Part shown: one piece after another, positions 48,516-61,044 of the stretch
Numbering within the stretch: the stretch's first letter is position 1
Layout: the number at the start of each line of letters is the position of its first letter
Assembly: GCA_026770575.1 (NCBI GenBank)
Contig: MU657276.1
Span: 1-64,000 of the forward strand
DNA: 64,000 nucleotides
From: Pelagophyceae sp. CCMP2097
Lineage: Eukaryota; Sar; Pelagophyceae
Direction of reading: 5' to 3'
Program-made: the position numbers and the translations under genes
Notes under the pieces: generated by a model
The model's database searches: none
What the model was told of the DNA's origin: nothing
What the model saw: the letters and a program-made list of their open reading frames with translations, nothing else

Positions 48516-51051
48516 ATGGCGCCGCACAACCTCGTCTCGATGGTCCTAGAGATCGAGGCGCCGTCGCTGACGCCGACGATGATCGACTTTCTCGTGAGCG
48601 AGCCCTTTTGCCTCGCGCTCGTCGCCTACGTTACCGAAGTCTTCCCAGCCGCAGACGACGCCGCCGGACTGCAAACCCAGCCGCGGCCGCCGTCCGATGC
48701 GTCGTCCGACGACGGCGCCGACGCCGCGGCCGCCGTCGCTGGGGCCGACGCCGCCGCCACCGACGCGCCCGACGCGCCCGACGCGGACGTCGCCGACGCG
48801 GTCGACGGCGCCAACGCGCGGGACCACGCGGGGGTCATCGGCGAGCGGGCGGTGACGCTGCTCGTCGGCGGCGACGACGACGGCGACGCGCTACTCCCGT
48901 TTTTGCGCGACTCTGCGGCGGCGATGACGGCCCCGCTCTTCCAAGTCTTCTTCGAGCACCCCGTCGTTTCGCGGCGCGGCGACGACGATGGCCGCGTCGA
49001 CCGCGCCTGCCGCGTCCTCCAGCGCCTCTTTCGGGCCTTTCCCGACGAGGTCTACGAGGCTGTCCTCCGAAACGACCTCGACGAGGCCGTCCCCAACGAA
49101 GACGCGCCGCCCGCCGACTGCGCGGAAGACGACGAAAACGCCGAAGCGCCGGCCGCCGTCGCGCCCAGACTCCTCGCCGCGATGCTGGCGCACACGGGCC
49201 GGCATGACGTCGTGGCCCGCACGTTCCTGGAAATCGTCGCCGGCGCCGGGGACGTCGCCAGGCCGTCCGCGGCCGCGCGCTGGGCATTTGTGCGCGCGCT
49301 CGCGCGATGGCGCCTCGTCCTCTACAGCGTCCCACTCTGGAGACGTCTGCCTCGCGACGTTCTCCGACGCAGACTCTTAGGTGGCGGTGCTGGCCGCGCG
49401 CATCGGCGCCGCGGACGACGGTTCGGCGCCGGCCGGTGCGTCCGACGGCGGCGCCGCGGTGTCGCTCTTCGCCGACGTGCTCGATGCCCTCTGCCGAGAC
49501 GCCAACGGCGAGGTCCCGCCCCGCGTTTGTTGCGTGGCAATCAGGTAGAGCGGCAGAGCCCGGCGCCGCAGAAGCTCGATGACCGTTCGTGGAAACGCTT
49601 GTAACGCGGGCGCCTAGGTGCTGCTGCAGCCCCTGGCGCATTGCGGCATCGAGGTGGGCCTGGCGCGTCTTGCGTGCGACGGGGGCGCGGCGTACCAGCG
49701 GCGCCTCGAGGCGGCGCGCGCGCTCACGTGCGCCCTGCGCGTGGGCATGGCAGTTGAAGCCGACAACGCGCTATTTCAAGCCGGCGGCGACTCCTCGGAT
49801 GACGACGACGACGAGGCCCCCGGCGGCGACGCGCGCTACGGCACCCTCTCCGACGGCGAAGACGACGGCCCAGCGCGGCGCGCGACGCTCTGGGCCTGCC
49901 AGGCGCCCAGCGGCGGCGGCCCGACGCGCGTCGGCGCGCTACGGAGGCTCCTGCGACATCGCGTGCGGCCGCTCCTCGCGCCGCTCTGCGCCGCGGCGAG
50001 CGCGGTGAACGTGGCGACGCGGCGCACGGCGGCGGTGCCGCACCCTGGGCGTTATGCGTCGGTGCCGTTTACGCAGCTGCGCCTCGAGCTTGTGGGCATC
50101 ATCGTCGGCCTCTCGGCGCAGGCCGACCCCGAGGGAGACGCCGCCCTCGATGAGATCCCGGGGTACTTTTGGTACGACGCCGCCGACTGGTTCTTCGAGA
50201 CGTTTCCGGAGACGACTCTTTACCACCGCCTCTTCTTCGAGCTCGTCCGAGCGGCGCTGCTCTCGAAATCAGAAACGACGCATGCCCTCCTCCTCGCGCC
50301 CGCGCTCAGGCTGCCGCAGCGCCTCGTCGCCGCCGTCCTCGGCGCCGACGCCGCAGAGGATCTGGAGAGGCGACCCGCGGCGCAAGAAACCGACGCGGCG
50401 GACGGTGAAACCGCCGAGCTGGAGGTCCGCAAGCCTCGGCCGCCGACTTCGAACAGGCCGCACGCGCTGGCGCTGTGCGACATCCTCCGCCTCATCGTCG
50501 CCACCGACGACGCGGAGCGGGCGGCGACCGCCGCGGCGGACGCGGCGGACGCCACGGAAGCGGCGGACGCCACGACGGCCACCGACTGGGAGGCCGCCGC
50601 CGACGAGGCGGCCGACGAGAAGGCGGCCGACGAGGCGGCCACCGCGCCGGCGCCGCCGGTTGCCCTCGCGCCGCCGTGCGCCATTGCCGCGCTCCTGGAT
50701 CGGCACGCCATCTGGGCCGCGGCGCAGTCGGAACTTGTTTCCGCGGCGCGCGGCAACGCGCGACTCGCGCCGCCGCCGCCACCCGAGCCGCTGTACGGCG
50801 AGCAGGGCGAGCCGCTGACGTGCGACGCCGAGCCCGACGTCGGGCCCGGGTCGGCGTACGCGCGCGCGCTCGGCTTTTCCGACGGCGCGTGCGGCGACGC
50901 GCGGCGCGAAGCGTGCGACGACGACGACTCCGTCGACTTCGAGTCGGACGACGACGAGTCGGCGGACACCGCCGTCGAGTGCGACGACGATGACGACGAC
51001 GACTGGCCCAACGACGCCAATCTCGCAGGGCTCATGATCAAGACCACGTGA
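48516..51051 (+). CDS. SAPS-domain-like protein (PP6/Sit4 phosphatase-associated)
   Basis: Likely regulatory subunit of a PP6/Sit4-type phosphatase. Exons 48516-49289, 49381-49512 and 49618-51051. Introns are 91 and 105 nt; the second donor (gtcccg) is weak and could be elsewhere. The N-terminus (MVLEIEAPSLTPTMIDFLVSEPFCLALVAYV) resembles the SAPS opening. Helical repeats follow: VYEAVLRNDLDEAV, LAAMLAHTGRHDVVARTFLEIV, VPFTQLRLELVGIIVGL, and WFFETFPETTLYHRLFFELVRAAL, which recalls the family's F..FPWNN.LH motif. Disordered Asp/Ala stretches are inserted at about 60-100 and after residue 560. The C-terminus is highly acidic. The call is by pattern only. Confidence 0.55.
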
Positions 51052-51394
51052 TCAAGACTTTGCGAGCCGACGACCGGCGACGCGGTCCTTCTTTGTCGAC
51101 GCGCGCGCTCCGTCGACCCGGCGTGGAGAGCACCGCCTCGTTCGACGGCGAAAGGAAGCGCCGCGCTCCCGCGTTGACGAGAGTACATATTAAGATGTCG
51201 CGCCAGAGCAGACCGGGTCGTTGCGCTTTGGGGTCACGAATGCCTACAGAGCTCGGAAGCCAGACGCCGCCGCGCCACAGGACGGCCGCGCGTAAGAATG
51301 AGTGTGTATGTCGATGGAAAGGGTTGATTTTGGAGAAGGGCGCCGCTGCGTCGCACTGGCAACTCCGGGGGCCTTGGCCTCGTGCGACGGGGCC
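51052..51394. other. Intergenic region
   Basis: About 340 bp between two plus-strand genes. Nothing beyond mixed-composition DNA was seen. Confidence 0.4.
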
Positions 51395-54300
51395 ATGGGT
51401 GGGAAGAAGCCGCCCGCCGGGGAGAAGAAGCAGGCTCCGCTCGAGGTCCTGAACGACGCGCTCATCTATGCCGCAGAGTGCGAAATCGCTTCGAACGGTT
51501 GCGATCCCGGGACGCACGCAGACGGGGCGGGACGCGTCGACTTTCAGGCACGGCGACATGCAGTTCGTGCTCCAGACGATCATGTCCGGCGAAGCGAACT
51601 CGTGAGGCCCGCCCCGGCACGGCCCGGCGCTCAACGTTTCCTCGCAGGCTGCACTGCCAGTCGACGCTGCTGCACCACTGCCTCAAGTTCCGCAACATTC
51701 GCGAGCCTTCATTTTTGGCGGTGCTGCGCGCGTACCCTGCTGCGGCGGCGGTGGCCGACAGCAAGGGCTACTATCCTCTGCATCTCGTCTGTCTGCAGAC
51801 GGCGCGGCCGACGGTGACCATGCTGCGCGCTCTCCTCGCCGAGTTCCCGCAGGCGGCGGCGGCGCCGAGCCACACGGGCTGGCTGCCGCTGCATCTGCTC
51901 GCCAAGCACGCCGCGATACGCGGCGCCTCTGAGCGGCCGATGCGCGCGTCGCCGGAGATGCTCGGCTGCGTCCGCGCCGCGTTCCCAGAGGCCGCCGACC
52001 TGAACGCGCCGGGCAACGCCTCGCAGGCGGCCGAGGACCGGCGGCCGCACGTCTTGCTGCCGGACAAGATTCCTGCCTTCAAGAGAGACCGGTTGGAGTG
52101 CCTGCGAGTCCTCTCCAAGCTCCCGACGTTGGAATGTGTCTCGGCGGAGAAGGAGGCGCGCGAGGCGACGGCGCAGCGCGCTTTGAGCGCGCGCCATATC
52201 TGCGAGGAAGCACTGAACGAAGGCGATTTTGATACGATGCGAAAAACACTCGGCGAGACGCGCGGCGAGTTTGCGGGCGTCACCGACTACGTCGACCCGG
52301 AGAACGCGCGCATGATGCTTCACCAGTGCCTCGAGCGCTGCGCCGACGTCGACGCGCTCTCGTTTGAATTTTTGTTCTACGCGTCCCCGGTGGCCCCCTT
52401 CCACGCCGACCACCAGGGCATGATCCCTTTGCACGTCGCCCTCGCCAACGTCGGCGCCGATTCGCTGCGGCCCGACATGCTCAAGCAACTTATTACGGCG
52501 CACCCCGAGTCGCTAGCCGCGGTCGGGCCGCACGGCTGGCTGCCGCTGCACTTTTGGGCGCACAGGGGGGCAATGCCTCGCGGCGCCTTCCACGCCGGCA
52601 ACGTGCCATGTCTCGCCGAGTTGCTCAGGTCCGCAGTCGGCAAAAAGGCCGCTGCGCAGGTCGACGAAGCCGGTGACCTACCGCTCCATCACCTCTGCCG
52701 CGCATGCGTCGGGGCCAGACTCGACGCCCTCGATATTCTGCCCATCCCAGAGGAATCCGCCGGCAGAAACGACGGCGTTATCGCGACGGACCACCTCAAG
52801 CGGACGCGGCGCAAATCGCGCGCGTCGGCGGGCGACCGCGACGCGCCGCGCGACTGGGACGCCGAGATCGCAATCGACCTCGTGGAGATGCTCCTCGCGG
52901 CGTTTCCGGCGGCGTGGGACGCCGTCAGCGGTACCGACGGCAAGACGCCGACGCTCCTCGCGCCGCCCGAGCTGCGCGAGGTCATTGTGGGCTACAGCGG
53001 GAAACAGTCGTACACGGCGCTCCAGGCTCGGAGGGCGTCGGTCAAGCAGGCCTTGCTGCTCGAGGCGGACCTGGACCCACGGGCGCGGCTCTGCCTCGGC
53101 GCGGACCGCGAGACGAGCTTAAACAAGATGGAGGCGCTCATGAATGCTGCACAAGGCGACTGGGCCTGGGACGGCGACGCGGGCCGCGGCTCGCTGCTGC
53201 ACCGCCTCCTGCGCCGCAAGGCCGAATTGCCAATCTCGCAGGACGTGCTCCGCGCCTTCCTTCATTTCGAAAAGGGTGCCTGCGAAAAGGTGGACGACGG
53301 CGACTGGCGCCCGCTCCACCTCTTTGCGCGGCGCGCCATCGCGGACGCGCAGTGCGGCACAGCCCAAAACGCGCGCCGCCTCGTTTCCGCAGACCGGACG
53401 CAGCTCGTATTTCAGGGCGGCGCTTCAAAACACAAAGCGGCCCCGCTCCACGTCCTCGTCACCATGCTTCTCCGAAGGCCGCAGCCCGGGCCCGCGGCCG
53501 AGGACGACGGCGCCTTCGAGGTCCGAGTCCTCGGCGTGCTGCGCGTCCTCGCCGACGCCGGCGCGCGCAGTCTCCGCAACGCCGCGGGGAAGACGGCTCT
53601 CGAGGTGCTGCCCAACAATACGAGCTACGACATCTTCCGCGAAGCGTGCCAGCCCACGGCCGAGGGCCCGAAGCCAGAGGCATGGCAGCGCAAGTTTTCC
53701 TTCGACGCCGCCGCCGCCTTTGAAAACGCGTCGAGCCTCAGCGGCGACGCGCCCGCCGTCGGCCTGCCGCCGCTCGTCTGCGCGTCGCCGCAGACCACGA
53801 CGCCCGCGGCGATGGGCTTCCTGCCGCTCGCGCGCTTCCCGACGGCGCTCACGACGTGGAGCCCGCCGTCGACGCCACCTCAAGGCGTCGACTTGGACGT
53901 GCAAAGAATCCGCCGCAGATCATCATCCGCGCCGGACCAGCTCCGCGCCGCGCGCGCGGAGCGGCTCCGGAGGGCGGTAAGCGCCGCGCGACCGGAGAGC
54001 CGGTCTCAGCCAAAGGGGACGGCCTTTGGAGCGTCCGCCAAACCCGCGCGGCGCGTCGAGCGACCCTTGCGCCTGCCTGATAGCCTGCCTGATAGGCCCA
54101 GGCCGAGGCGAGCATCGCCGGCATCGTCGCGCAGCAGGCGGCGCAGGATATTTCGGCGACTATCGAGAGGAAGAAGACGGACATCCTCGCGCGCAAAAAG
54201 GGCCGCCAGACGGAGCGCAAGCAGCGCCGCTCGACGGTACGTCCGAGACCGCCACGTCCGCCCAATTGAGACGTCGCCGATCCGCGTTGAAATCGGCGGG

Positions 54301-54434
54301 TGTCCGCACGAACCCTCGTCGGGAAGGGATGCATCTAGGTCGCGGCGAGGCGCTTCAACGGGCCGCCCCACGAGTTGGAAGTGCCGGCGGAGAGCCTCAC
54401 CGGCTCCCTCAGCTCGTTGGAAGTGTGCGCGTAG
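51395..54434 (+). CDS. Ankyrin-like repeat protein
   Basis: About 900 residues. Exons 51395-51477, 51548-51601, 51648-53976, 54096-54236 and 54339-54434; introns 70, 46, 119 and 102 nt, all in phase. Splicing creates ALIYAAEHGDMQFVLQTIM, a classical ankyrin helix pair. At least three larger modules repeat the order GD..(F/V)...(L), then LLH.CL, then PLHL: near residues 25-100, 255-360 and 555-640. Several W.PLH(L/F) motifs mark extra ankyrin-like units. The last 150 residues are basic, with a charged helix (IAGIVAQQAAQDISATIERKK). Following the big frame without the two 3' introns would give a wrong Arg/Ser-rich end. Binding partner unknown. Confidence 0.75.
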
Positions 54435-55251
54435 CGCGGCATCGTGCCAGTAATGAAATGTGTATTGTGTCCCTAGGAATCCCTTTCGTGTGCGTCTTCG
54501 ATCGGCGTCTTGTCCAAAGGTCCTCTTCGCGACACAGGACAGCCGGCGAGGTTGAGAGACAAGGGAAGTTTAAGGAGGTTAGACAAGGGAGGGGAGGTTC
54601 GGAAGGGACGTCGTGCCGGCCACGGGGGAGGACGCGCAGCTCGCATCGACGCCCGCCGGCGGCGGGGCGGCGGCGCCGGGGCGACGCTCATTCGTCCTTT
54701 GAGGGCAGCTCGCCGACGGCCTCCTTGGAGTACCTACGTCGCCATAGGGATTCCTCTGTAGGATACCCATATGGCATTCCATGGGACCGCAGACGCCCCC
54801 TGCATCATGGGGTCCCATATGGGAATCCACGGTCCCCGCGGGATCGGCTGCATCCCGTGATCAAATATTCACGGCGACTCGGCGGAGTACGTCATCGTCG
54901 GGATGTTCGCGTAATGAACACCCCACAAGACCTCCTCGCCCTTGGCCTTGCGCCGGAGCCTAGCCAAAACCGTGGCGGGACCGAGACCTTTTGACCACGG
55001 GCGACATTCGATCCAAGGCGCAGGCCGCACCGCGCCAGGGCCTCGACGCGCGCCCAGTTGTGGATGGAAGTGTCCGGCTTGTAGACTGCGCGGCCAGAGG
55101 TGCGCGACGGTGCGCAGGCCCGCTGCGGCGGTCCGAGCGGGACTCACAGACTCCGACCATGCCGAGGAGAAGGACCGCAATGTAAGTCGGATACCTACCG
55201 TGAGGCATAGGTGGCCCTCTGAGACCTCGCAATGAACAGGTCAGGGCCCGC
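54435..55251. other. Intergenic region with palindromes
   Basis: About 800 bp without a recognised gene. Around 54766-54832 there are repeated catatgg and ccatgggacc/ggtcccatatggg segments that can pair. Function unknown. Confidence 0.45.
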
Positions 55252-55431
55252 TCACACGATGTACTCCCAGCCCTCCCAGGGCGTGTCGGGCTGTTCGCCG
55301 AAGAGCGTGGGGGCCTTGCGATGGTGCACGTTGTCGCCAGCCATGCGCCGCACCGCGCCGCCGGGCCGAGCCGCGCGGGCCGCGGCGGGCCGCGCCGCGC
55401 GCGAGGCCAGCGTCGATGCACGCGAGAACAT
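55252..55431 (-). CDS. Small probable mitochondrial protein, 59 aa
   Basis: Tentative. ATG at 55431 gives [25 protein letters not shown], a textbook Arg/Ala/Ser presequence without acidic residues. A short, conserved-looking end follows: NVHHRKAPTLFGEQPDTPWEGWEYIV, Trp- and Pro-rich like small supernumerary subunits of respiratory complex I or related complexes. The frame stays open upstream to 56004, but that part is low-complexity Arg/Ser. The exact identity is not established. Confidence 0.5.
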   Translation of the reverse strand: MFSRASTLASRAARPAAARAARPGGAVRRMAGDNVHHRKAPTLFGEQPDTPWEGWEYIV

Positions 55432-55912
55432 CTCGGATCCTTCGAAGGGCCCCCTTCCCAGAACGATTCTCCCAGAACAATCCATGGTTCCGAGAAGGGT
55501 CCTCCCCGGCAGAGGCCCGAGAGCCTCGCGACGTCGAGCTTCGCACGGAGCTCTCGCTCCGACTTTGCCGCCGCCAGGCAGCGCCCGCCCTTCCCCCATG
55601 GGTGCGGAGGCGCCTGGGAGGAATGCAACGCATCGTGGAGGTCCCGAAACCTTCGAAAGGGTTTTCAAATTTGGTGTCGAACGGGATTTTCGTTCGTTGA
55701 TCGAAATTAGAAAAAAGCTCGGCCGCTCTCTGTTCCGAGAGAGGCAAGTGAAACGAAACTCGCGAGAGCGGCCGGAGGAGCGGGCCTTTGCCTTTGTAAG
55801 GGGCCCGGCTCGTGCGGCGGAGTTGGGTCGAGGGCTCTCGGCCAAGACGGCACGGAAGCGCTCGCGGCTCCATAGCGCCCGGCCGCGAGGCAAGAGGCGC
55901 GGGCTCGCGATC
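55432..55912. other. Divergent intergenic region
   Basis: About 480 bp between two possible genes on opposite strands. No repeat or RNA gene recognised. Confidence 0.35.
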
Positions 55913-56430
55913 ATGGCCGACGACGAGCCTGGCCTGGCCAACCTGTATCGCCCCGCGCCCGGCGCCGCCCCGATACCGTCGGAGCTCCCCACGGCGCGGA
56001 CCACGGGCAGAGGGCGCTAAAATTTTCGAGGCGCAGAATATTCTCTTCCAGAGCCTTTGTTCGCTCGAGCCTCGCGCGGTCACGCCGGCGCGCAGGTCCG
56101 ACCCGAGCACCGACGCGCTGACGGGCGCGACAGTGAGTTCTTGGAAGGAGCAGCCAATAAATCCGAGCCGACTCTTGCGTATGGTGCGTCGAGTCGCGTG
56201 CGGTCCCATGCGTCGTCGTGTCGTAGGTCGCCGCGCAAGAAGAGGACCACTTCCTGCTGCGGACTCGCACGTCGCGGCGCCCGTACCGATTCGAAAATGC
56301 CGTCGGTTGGATCATTTGTGACTCTGACCCTGTTCAAATTCACGTTCTGTTACAGAAAATCGAAATTGGTCGTCGATTGTTCTCAATCATGCCGTCAAAA
56401 TCAACGCCGGAGGGTAGTGTCCAGTTGCGT
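55913..56430 (+). CDS. Possible small multi-exon protein
   Basis: Tentative. Exon 1 starts MADDEPGLANLYRPAPGAAP. A GT at about 55978 joins in phase to an exon at 56098 (SDPSTDALTGAT). That exon ends at a good donor (gtgagt, 56132) and joins in phase to an exon from 56228 (VAAQEEDHFLLRTRTSRRPY..). The spliced chain would be about 120 residues, acidic then basic, with the compact stretch FENAVGWIICDSDPVQIHVLL. No family recognised. The case rests on splice signals and frame. Confidence 0.35.
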
Positions 56431-56466
56431 CCAGTCGCGTGAAGAAAATGGACACGAGCATGAAGT

Positions 56467-59400
56467 GTGGGGCGTACCTCGTTGGCGTTACGACTTTTGC
56501 GGTCGGCATTGCGCGAGGGCGCGCGGGACGTGATCGTTTCGCCACCCGTAGGCGAGCAGTGGGAAGCGGACGGCGTGTGGACGCTCCGCTTGCACGTGCT
56601 CTGCGGCGGGCGGCGGGACTGGTCCTCTACGGCGGCGCGGCGCGACGGCGGCGCGGAGTGGATCGCGCCGTGGCTCGGCCCGGCGCCCGACGCGGCCATG
56701 GCGCGCGCGCTCCTCGGCGAGGGCGCGCCGCCGGCGTCGCCGGGACCGTGCGCTGTGGGGTCGCCGGCGGGGAGCGCGTCTGACGACGACGAGGCGGAAT
56801 CGTGCGACACGATCATGGCCGAGTCCGGGTCGTCGCTCGACGACGAGCCGCGCGCGCGGCCGCCGCCGCGCACGCCGACGCGGCGCGCCTCCGGCGGCGG
56901 CGCGAGCCCGCGGCCCGAGCCGCCGTCGCCGGCGACGCCGCACACGCGCGCCATGTCGGCGCCGCTCGGGCCGTGTGTGCGGACGCACGACTACCCGTCC
57001 GACTTTTTGGCAAAGTGGGCCGAGGCGGCCGTCTCGGGCGCCGTGGCGGACAAGCTGCCGCCGCACGCCATGCCCGTGGGGGCGCAGCAGGTGCTGGCCG
57101 CGCTGGCGTTTGTGGCGGGGCTGCCGCCGCGGCTCCGCCAGGTCACGGCCGTGCCCGCGTGGGACGGCCGCCGCATCATCGGCTACGCGCTGCTCCACGC
57201 CGCGCCCACGTCGGCGCTCTTCCGGCGCGCCGCCGACGCCGACGCCGCCGAGGGCCCGCGGCCGCCGCCGCTGACGCTGCCGCCGACGGCCGTCGCCGAG
57301 CACGGCGACGACTCGCCAAAGACGGGGCGTGCCTGGCGCAGCCGCGGCGGCGCGGCCCTCGTCGCCGCGGCGCCGGCGACGCCGCCGCGCGGCGCGGCGC
57401 CGGGGTCGTCGCTGCGGCGCCAGTCAGTGGACCCGCTGGATTGCGTCGCGGCGTCGCTGACGCTGGCCCTCGCCGACGCCGGCGCGTCGCGGGCGGCCAT
57501 CGACGCCGCGCTCCCCGACTACGCCGCGCAGCTGCCCGCCGAATTGGCCGAGGCGGCGCGGCCGGCCGAGGCGGGCCGCTCAGAACGCGTTCAGGCGAGC
57601 CGCGCGCGGCGCGTTTTGGCGCGGCGGCGCGCGGCCACGGCGGCGGCGCGGCGCGCCGTGTCGCCGGCGGAGCTGGCGCTCTTCGACGCGGGCCTGCGCG
57701 CGCCGCTCGAGGCGCTGGTGTCGACGCTGTACCTGGCGTCCGTCAAGGACCAAAACCCGCTGCACGCAATCGAGCTCCTCGCATCGGCGGCGTGCCAGGG
57801 CAGGCGCACGCTGCTGCCCTGGTCCGGCGAGTGGGCCGACCCCGATGTGGTGGGCAACGGCGGCGAGGACGACCCCTGCGAGAAGCTCGCCGAAGAGGTC
57901 GGCCTCGACATCCTCGAAGTCGCCGCAGCAGTGCACCGCGGCCGAGAGTTCGTCGAGCCTGTCCTCGAGCTCGGCCTCGGCTCGGCGGGTGCGCTTTCCA
58001 TGAGTGGTTGAGTCGCTCTCGACTGGCGCAAACTAGGCAACACGCTCTTCCGCACGCTGTCGCTTTTCGGTGCCGAGCTGGTGACGCAGTGCTCGTCGGC
58101 GGCGGAGCGCGTCGACGCGTCCTCGGCGCTGCGCGCGCACGGCGGCCACGCGGCGGTGCGCAAGCTGTCGAAGCTGCTGGCGGCGGCGCGCGGCGCCGAC
58201 GGCCGCCTCGCGGGGGTGCTCCCGTGGTCGCCCGGCCGCGGCGGCCGCCACGGCGGCCCGCGCGCAACGCCGGCGTCGGCGGCGGCGGCGGCGCGCGCGG
58301 CGGCGGCGGCGGACGACGCGGCGCGCGATCACGACGGCGATGAAGACGAAGACGACGAGCTCGACGACGACGAGCTGCCGCGCCCCGACGACGGGCGCGC
58401 AGACGACGACGAGCGCTACGCCGACGACGACGACGGCCGCTACGCCGACGACAGGTGCTACGCCGAGGGCCGCGCCGCCGCCGACGACGCGGCGTGCCTG
58501 CGCGACGCGTACGTCCTCCGCCGCGGCGCGGGCCGCGCGCGCGTGCGCGCCGCCGACGCGCCGCCGCTCGAGGCGCCGTGCCCCGAGGCGCCGTGCGCCG
58601 ACGACGAGGCGCGATGCGCCTACGACGAGGCGCGCGACATGGAGCACAGCGACGGCGGCCCTGGCGCTGTGCCGCGCGACGACGGCGGCGAGGCGCGCGG
58701 CCACCACCAGCGCCACCGCCAGCGCTGGAGGGACGGCGCGTCGGCTATGCCGATGATGGACGACGGCGAAGACGACGACGACGAAGAGGCCGCCGCGGCG
58801 CGGCACGACGAAGAGGCCGCCGCAAGGGCACACCGGCACCACCATCTGCTGCACGGCCACGACGACGACGACTTTGGGGCCCTGCGCGACGAGGAGGAGG
58901 AGGACGAGGACGACGACGACTCGTTTGCCGCGCTGGCGGAGACGCTGCTGGCCCGGGCGCTCCTTGGCCGCGACAAGTACGCGCCTAAGGCGCTGATGCG
59001 CGCGGCGGCGCTAGCCGCCGAGGTGATGCGCGCCTCTGGCCTGCCGCTGCCCCCGGAGCCGCTGCTGGCGGGCTACGCGGCGCGGCTCGCTTCCGCATCG
59101 GCGCAGCGCGACGTCGAGGGCGTCGAGCGCGCCCTGGCGCGTGGCGGCGCGGCGCCGCCGGCGCGCGCGGCCGGCGGCGGTTCGCGGCGCGTGCTACCCG
59201 TGGTGCTCGTGCTTGCCTTTGAGGAGTCAGTGTACGTCGTGCTCGAGGCGCACTACGATTCGCTCTTGAAGCTCTGCGCGCCGCGCAAGGCGAGCGTCGA
59301 CGGCGACGACGAGGCGCCGCGCGATTCTGGCGAGCGCGTCGTCATCGCTGGCGAGTGTTGGACGGGGGGTGGCTTTGGACACGTGGAGGTCATGATGCAA

Positions 59401-61044
59401 CTCCCCCAGCCGCTGCGCCTCGCCTGCGACCGCTCGCTGCTGCACCACGCGCTCCTCGCGCTGCCGCCGCCGCCGCAGCAACAGCCGCCCGTGCCGGGCG
59501 GCGCCGCGCCGCGAGCGGCGTCTTCGTCGCCGTCGTCGTCCTCAACGTCGTCGGGCGCCGGGCCGCAGTCCAAGGCGTCCGAGGCGTCCGAGGCTTTGCC
59601 GCGGCGCGACGCGCCGGTGACGCCGTGGCTGACGCTGGCGCTCCTACCGGGAGCCGACGACCTTGTCGCCGTGCCGCTCGCCGGATTGTACATCCGAACT
59701 GCTGCTTCAGCCATGGGCCTCGGCGACGACGCCGGCGCGCCGCCACCCTTCGCCGCCGCACTCCTCGGCGACGGCCTCGGCGCGCCCCTCGGCGCCGCGG
59801 CGCCGCCCGCGCGACCAGCCGCCGCGCCCGACGCCGCCGCGGCCGGCGGCGACTCGACGGACGACGACGACGACGACGAGCCGCACCTCGACGACGCAGA
59901 GGGCGCCGAGGAGGACGACGACGCGGAGCTACCGCGGAACGTCACCGAGGCGCGCGGCGCGTACGTTGACGCGCAGTCGCGCGTCGGCGACCGGCACGTC
60001 GACCTCCAAGCCACCGAGGGCGCGTCGGGCTCGAGCCAAGCGGCGTCGAGCGGGGCGGCTCCCGCGGCGGCGCCCGCGGCGGCACGATCCTGCGGCGCGG
60101 ACGACGACACGGGGGCGGTTCTGGAGCCGGCGCAGTTGGCGCTGCCCGGCTACGCTGCGGCGCTGCCCGGCTACAGCGCAGCAATGTCGGCGAGGCGCTC
60201 GGCCGCCGGCGCGCCCGCCACGTCCGCGCCCGCGTCCCTTTTTCAAAGCCCACACGGCCCTGGAAATCCGATGGCGCCCCTTGCACTCGGCGCGTCTTTT
60301 CGTGTGCCCTTAGATCGCCTCGCGCAGGCCGGCGGTGCTGCTGCTGTCGTCGTACTTTGGGTTCCGCGACGGCCTCCGGTTCAACGGCCCGCCGCTCCAC
60401 GGCGGCGGCGGCGGCGGCACGCGCCTCCCGAAGCCACGGCCGGCGACGGAACTCTTGCGCGCGCTCGCGAGGTGCCCGCTGCCGCAAATCAAACTCTGCG
60501 GCCGAGTCCTCTCCATGTCCAGCACGCGCTCCGTACGCGGCCTGCGTCTTCGCGCCGCGCCAGTCCGACGCGCGACCGCGCCGGGGCCTTGACGCGACGC
60601 ACGCAGGCCCTCGAGGACGCGGCGCGGCTCGGCAACGGCGCGGCGCACTTTTGCGCGGTGCGGTGCCCGCGCAAGGCGCTCGAGTCGCCGGTGGCCGGCC
60701 GCGCTGCGCGTGCGTCTACGTATGTGCCGCACGTGTCGACGCTCGTGGCGACGCGGCGCAAGCTCGTCGTCGTCGCATCCGAGGCGCCGCTCCTCGCCTC
60801 GCCCATCGGCGCCGCGTCGACGAAGAAGCTCTTCAAGCCCGCGGGCGCGCTCGCCGCGGCCAACGCCGAGCCGCGCGGTGCGCCTCGCCCGAAGGGTCGC
60901 CAGGGGGGGACCGCCCTTTGCGTCGGTGCCGAGTTGATGCGCCCAGGGCCTTGTACCTTCACCGCGCCGGCCGCAGCTACGCCGTCGCCGCCGTCGTCCA
61001 AGAAGCGCAAGCCCGCGGCCGACTCGGAGCCGCCCGTCGTGTGA
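56467..61044 (+). CDS. Very large acidic hypothetical protein
   Basis: Not recognised; at least 1,300 residues. The open frame 56467-57988 joins via a 48-nt GT-AG intron (57989-58036) to 58037 onward. Further introns near 60.2-60.6 kb are likely, because the frame there becomes Arg/Pro-rich while another frame reads a protein-like PAVLLLSSYFGFRDGLRFNG. Folded-looking parts: LAALAFVAGLPPRLRQV, GRRIIGYALLHAAP, LVSTLYLASVKDQNPLHAIELLASAA, RRVLPVVLVLAFEESVYVVLEAHYDSLL and YVPHVSTLVATRRKLVVVASEAPLL. Between them lie long Asp/Ala/Glu tracts, including YADDDDGRYADD repeats and His-rich patches at 58.3-58.95 kb. The first codon of the frame is not an ATG, so the start is unknown; the first in-frame ATG is downstream. 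Confidence 0.5.
58290..58950 (+). repeat. Low-complexity acidic coding repeats (gacgac/gccgac)
   Basis: Runs of GAC/GAG/GCC codons encode Asp/Glu/Ala tracts, with short repeats of tacgccgacgacgac type at about 58418-58460. These are trinucleotide-slippage sequences inside the large acidic protein. Confidence 0.7.

Noticed and set aside
53977..54453. Arg/Ser-rich C-terminus of the ankyrin-like frame
   Set aside because: Two GT-AG introns (53977-54095 and 54237-54338) join more protein-like exons ending at 54434; the straight frame is read-through of introns.
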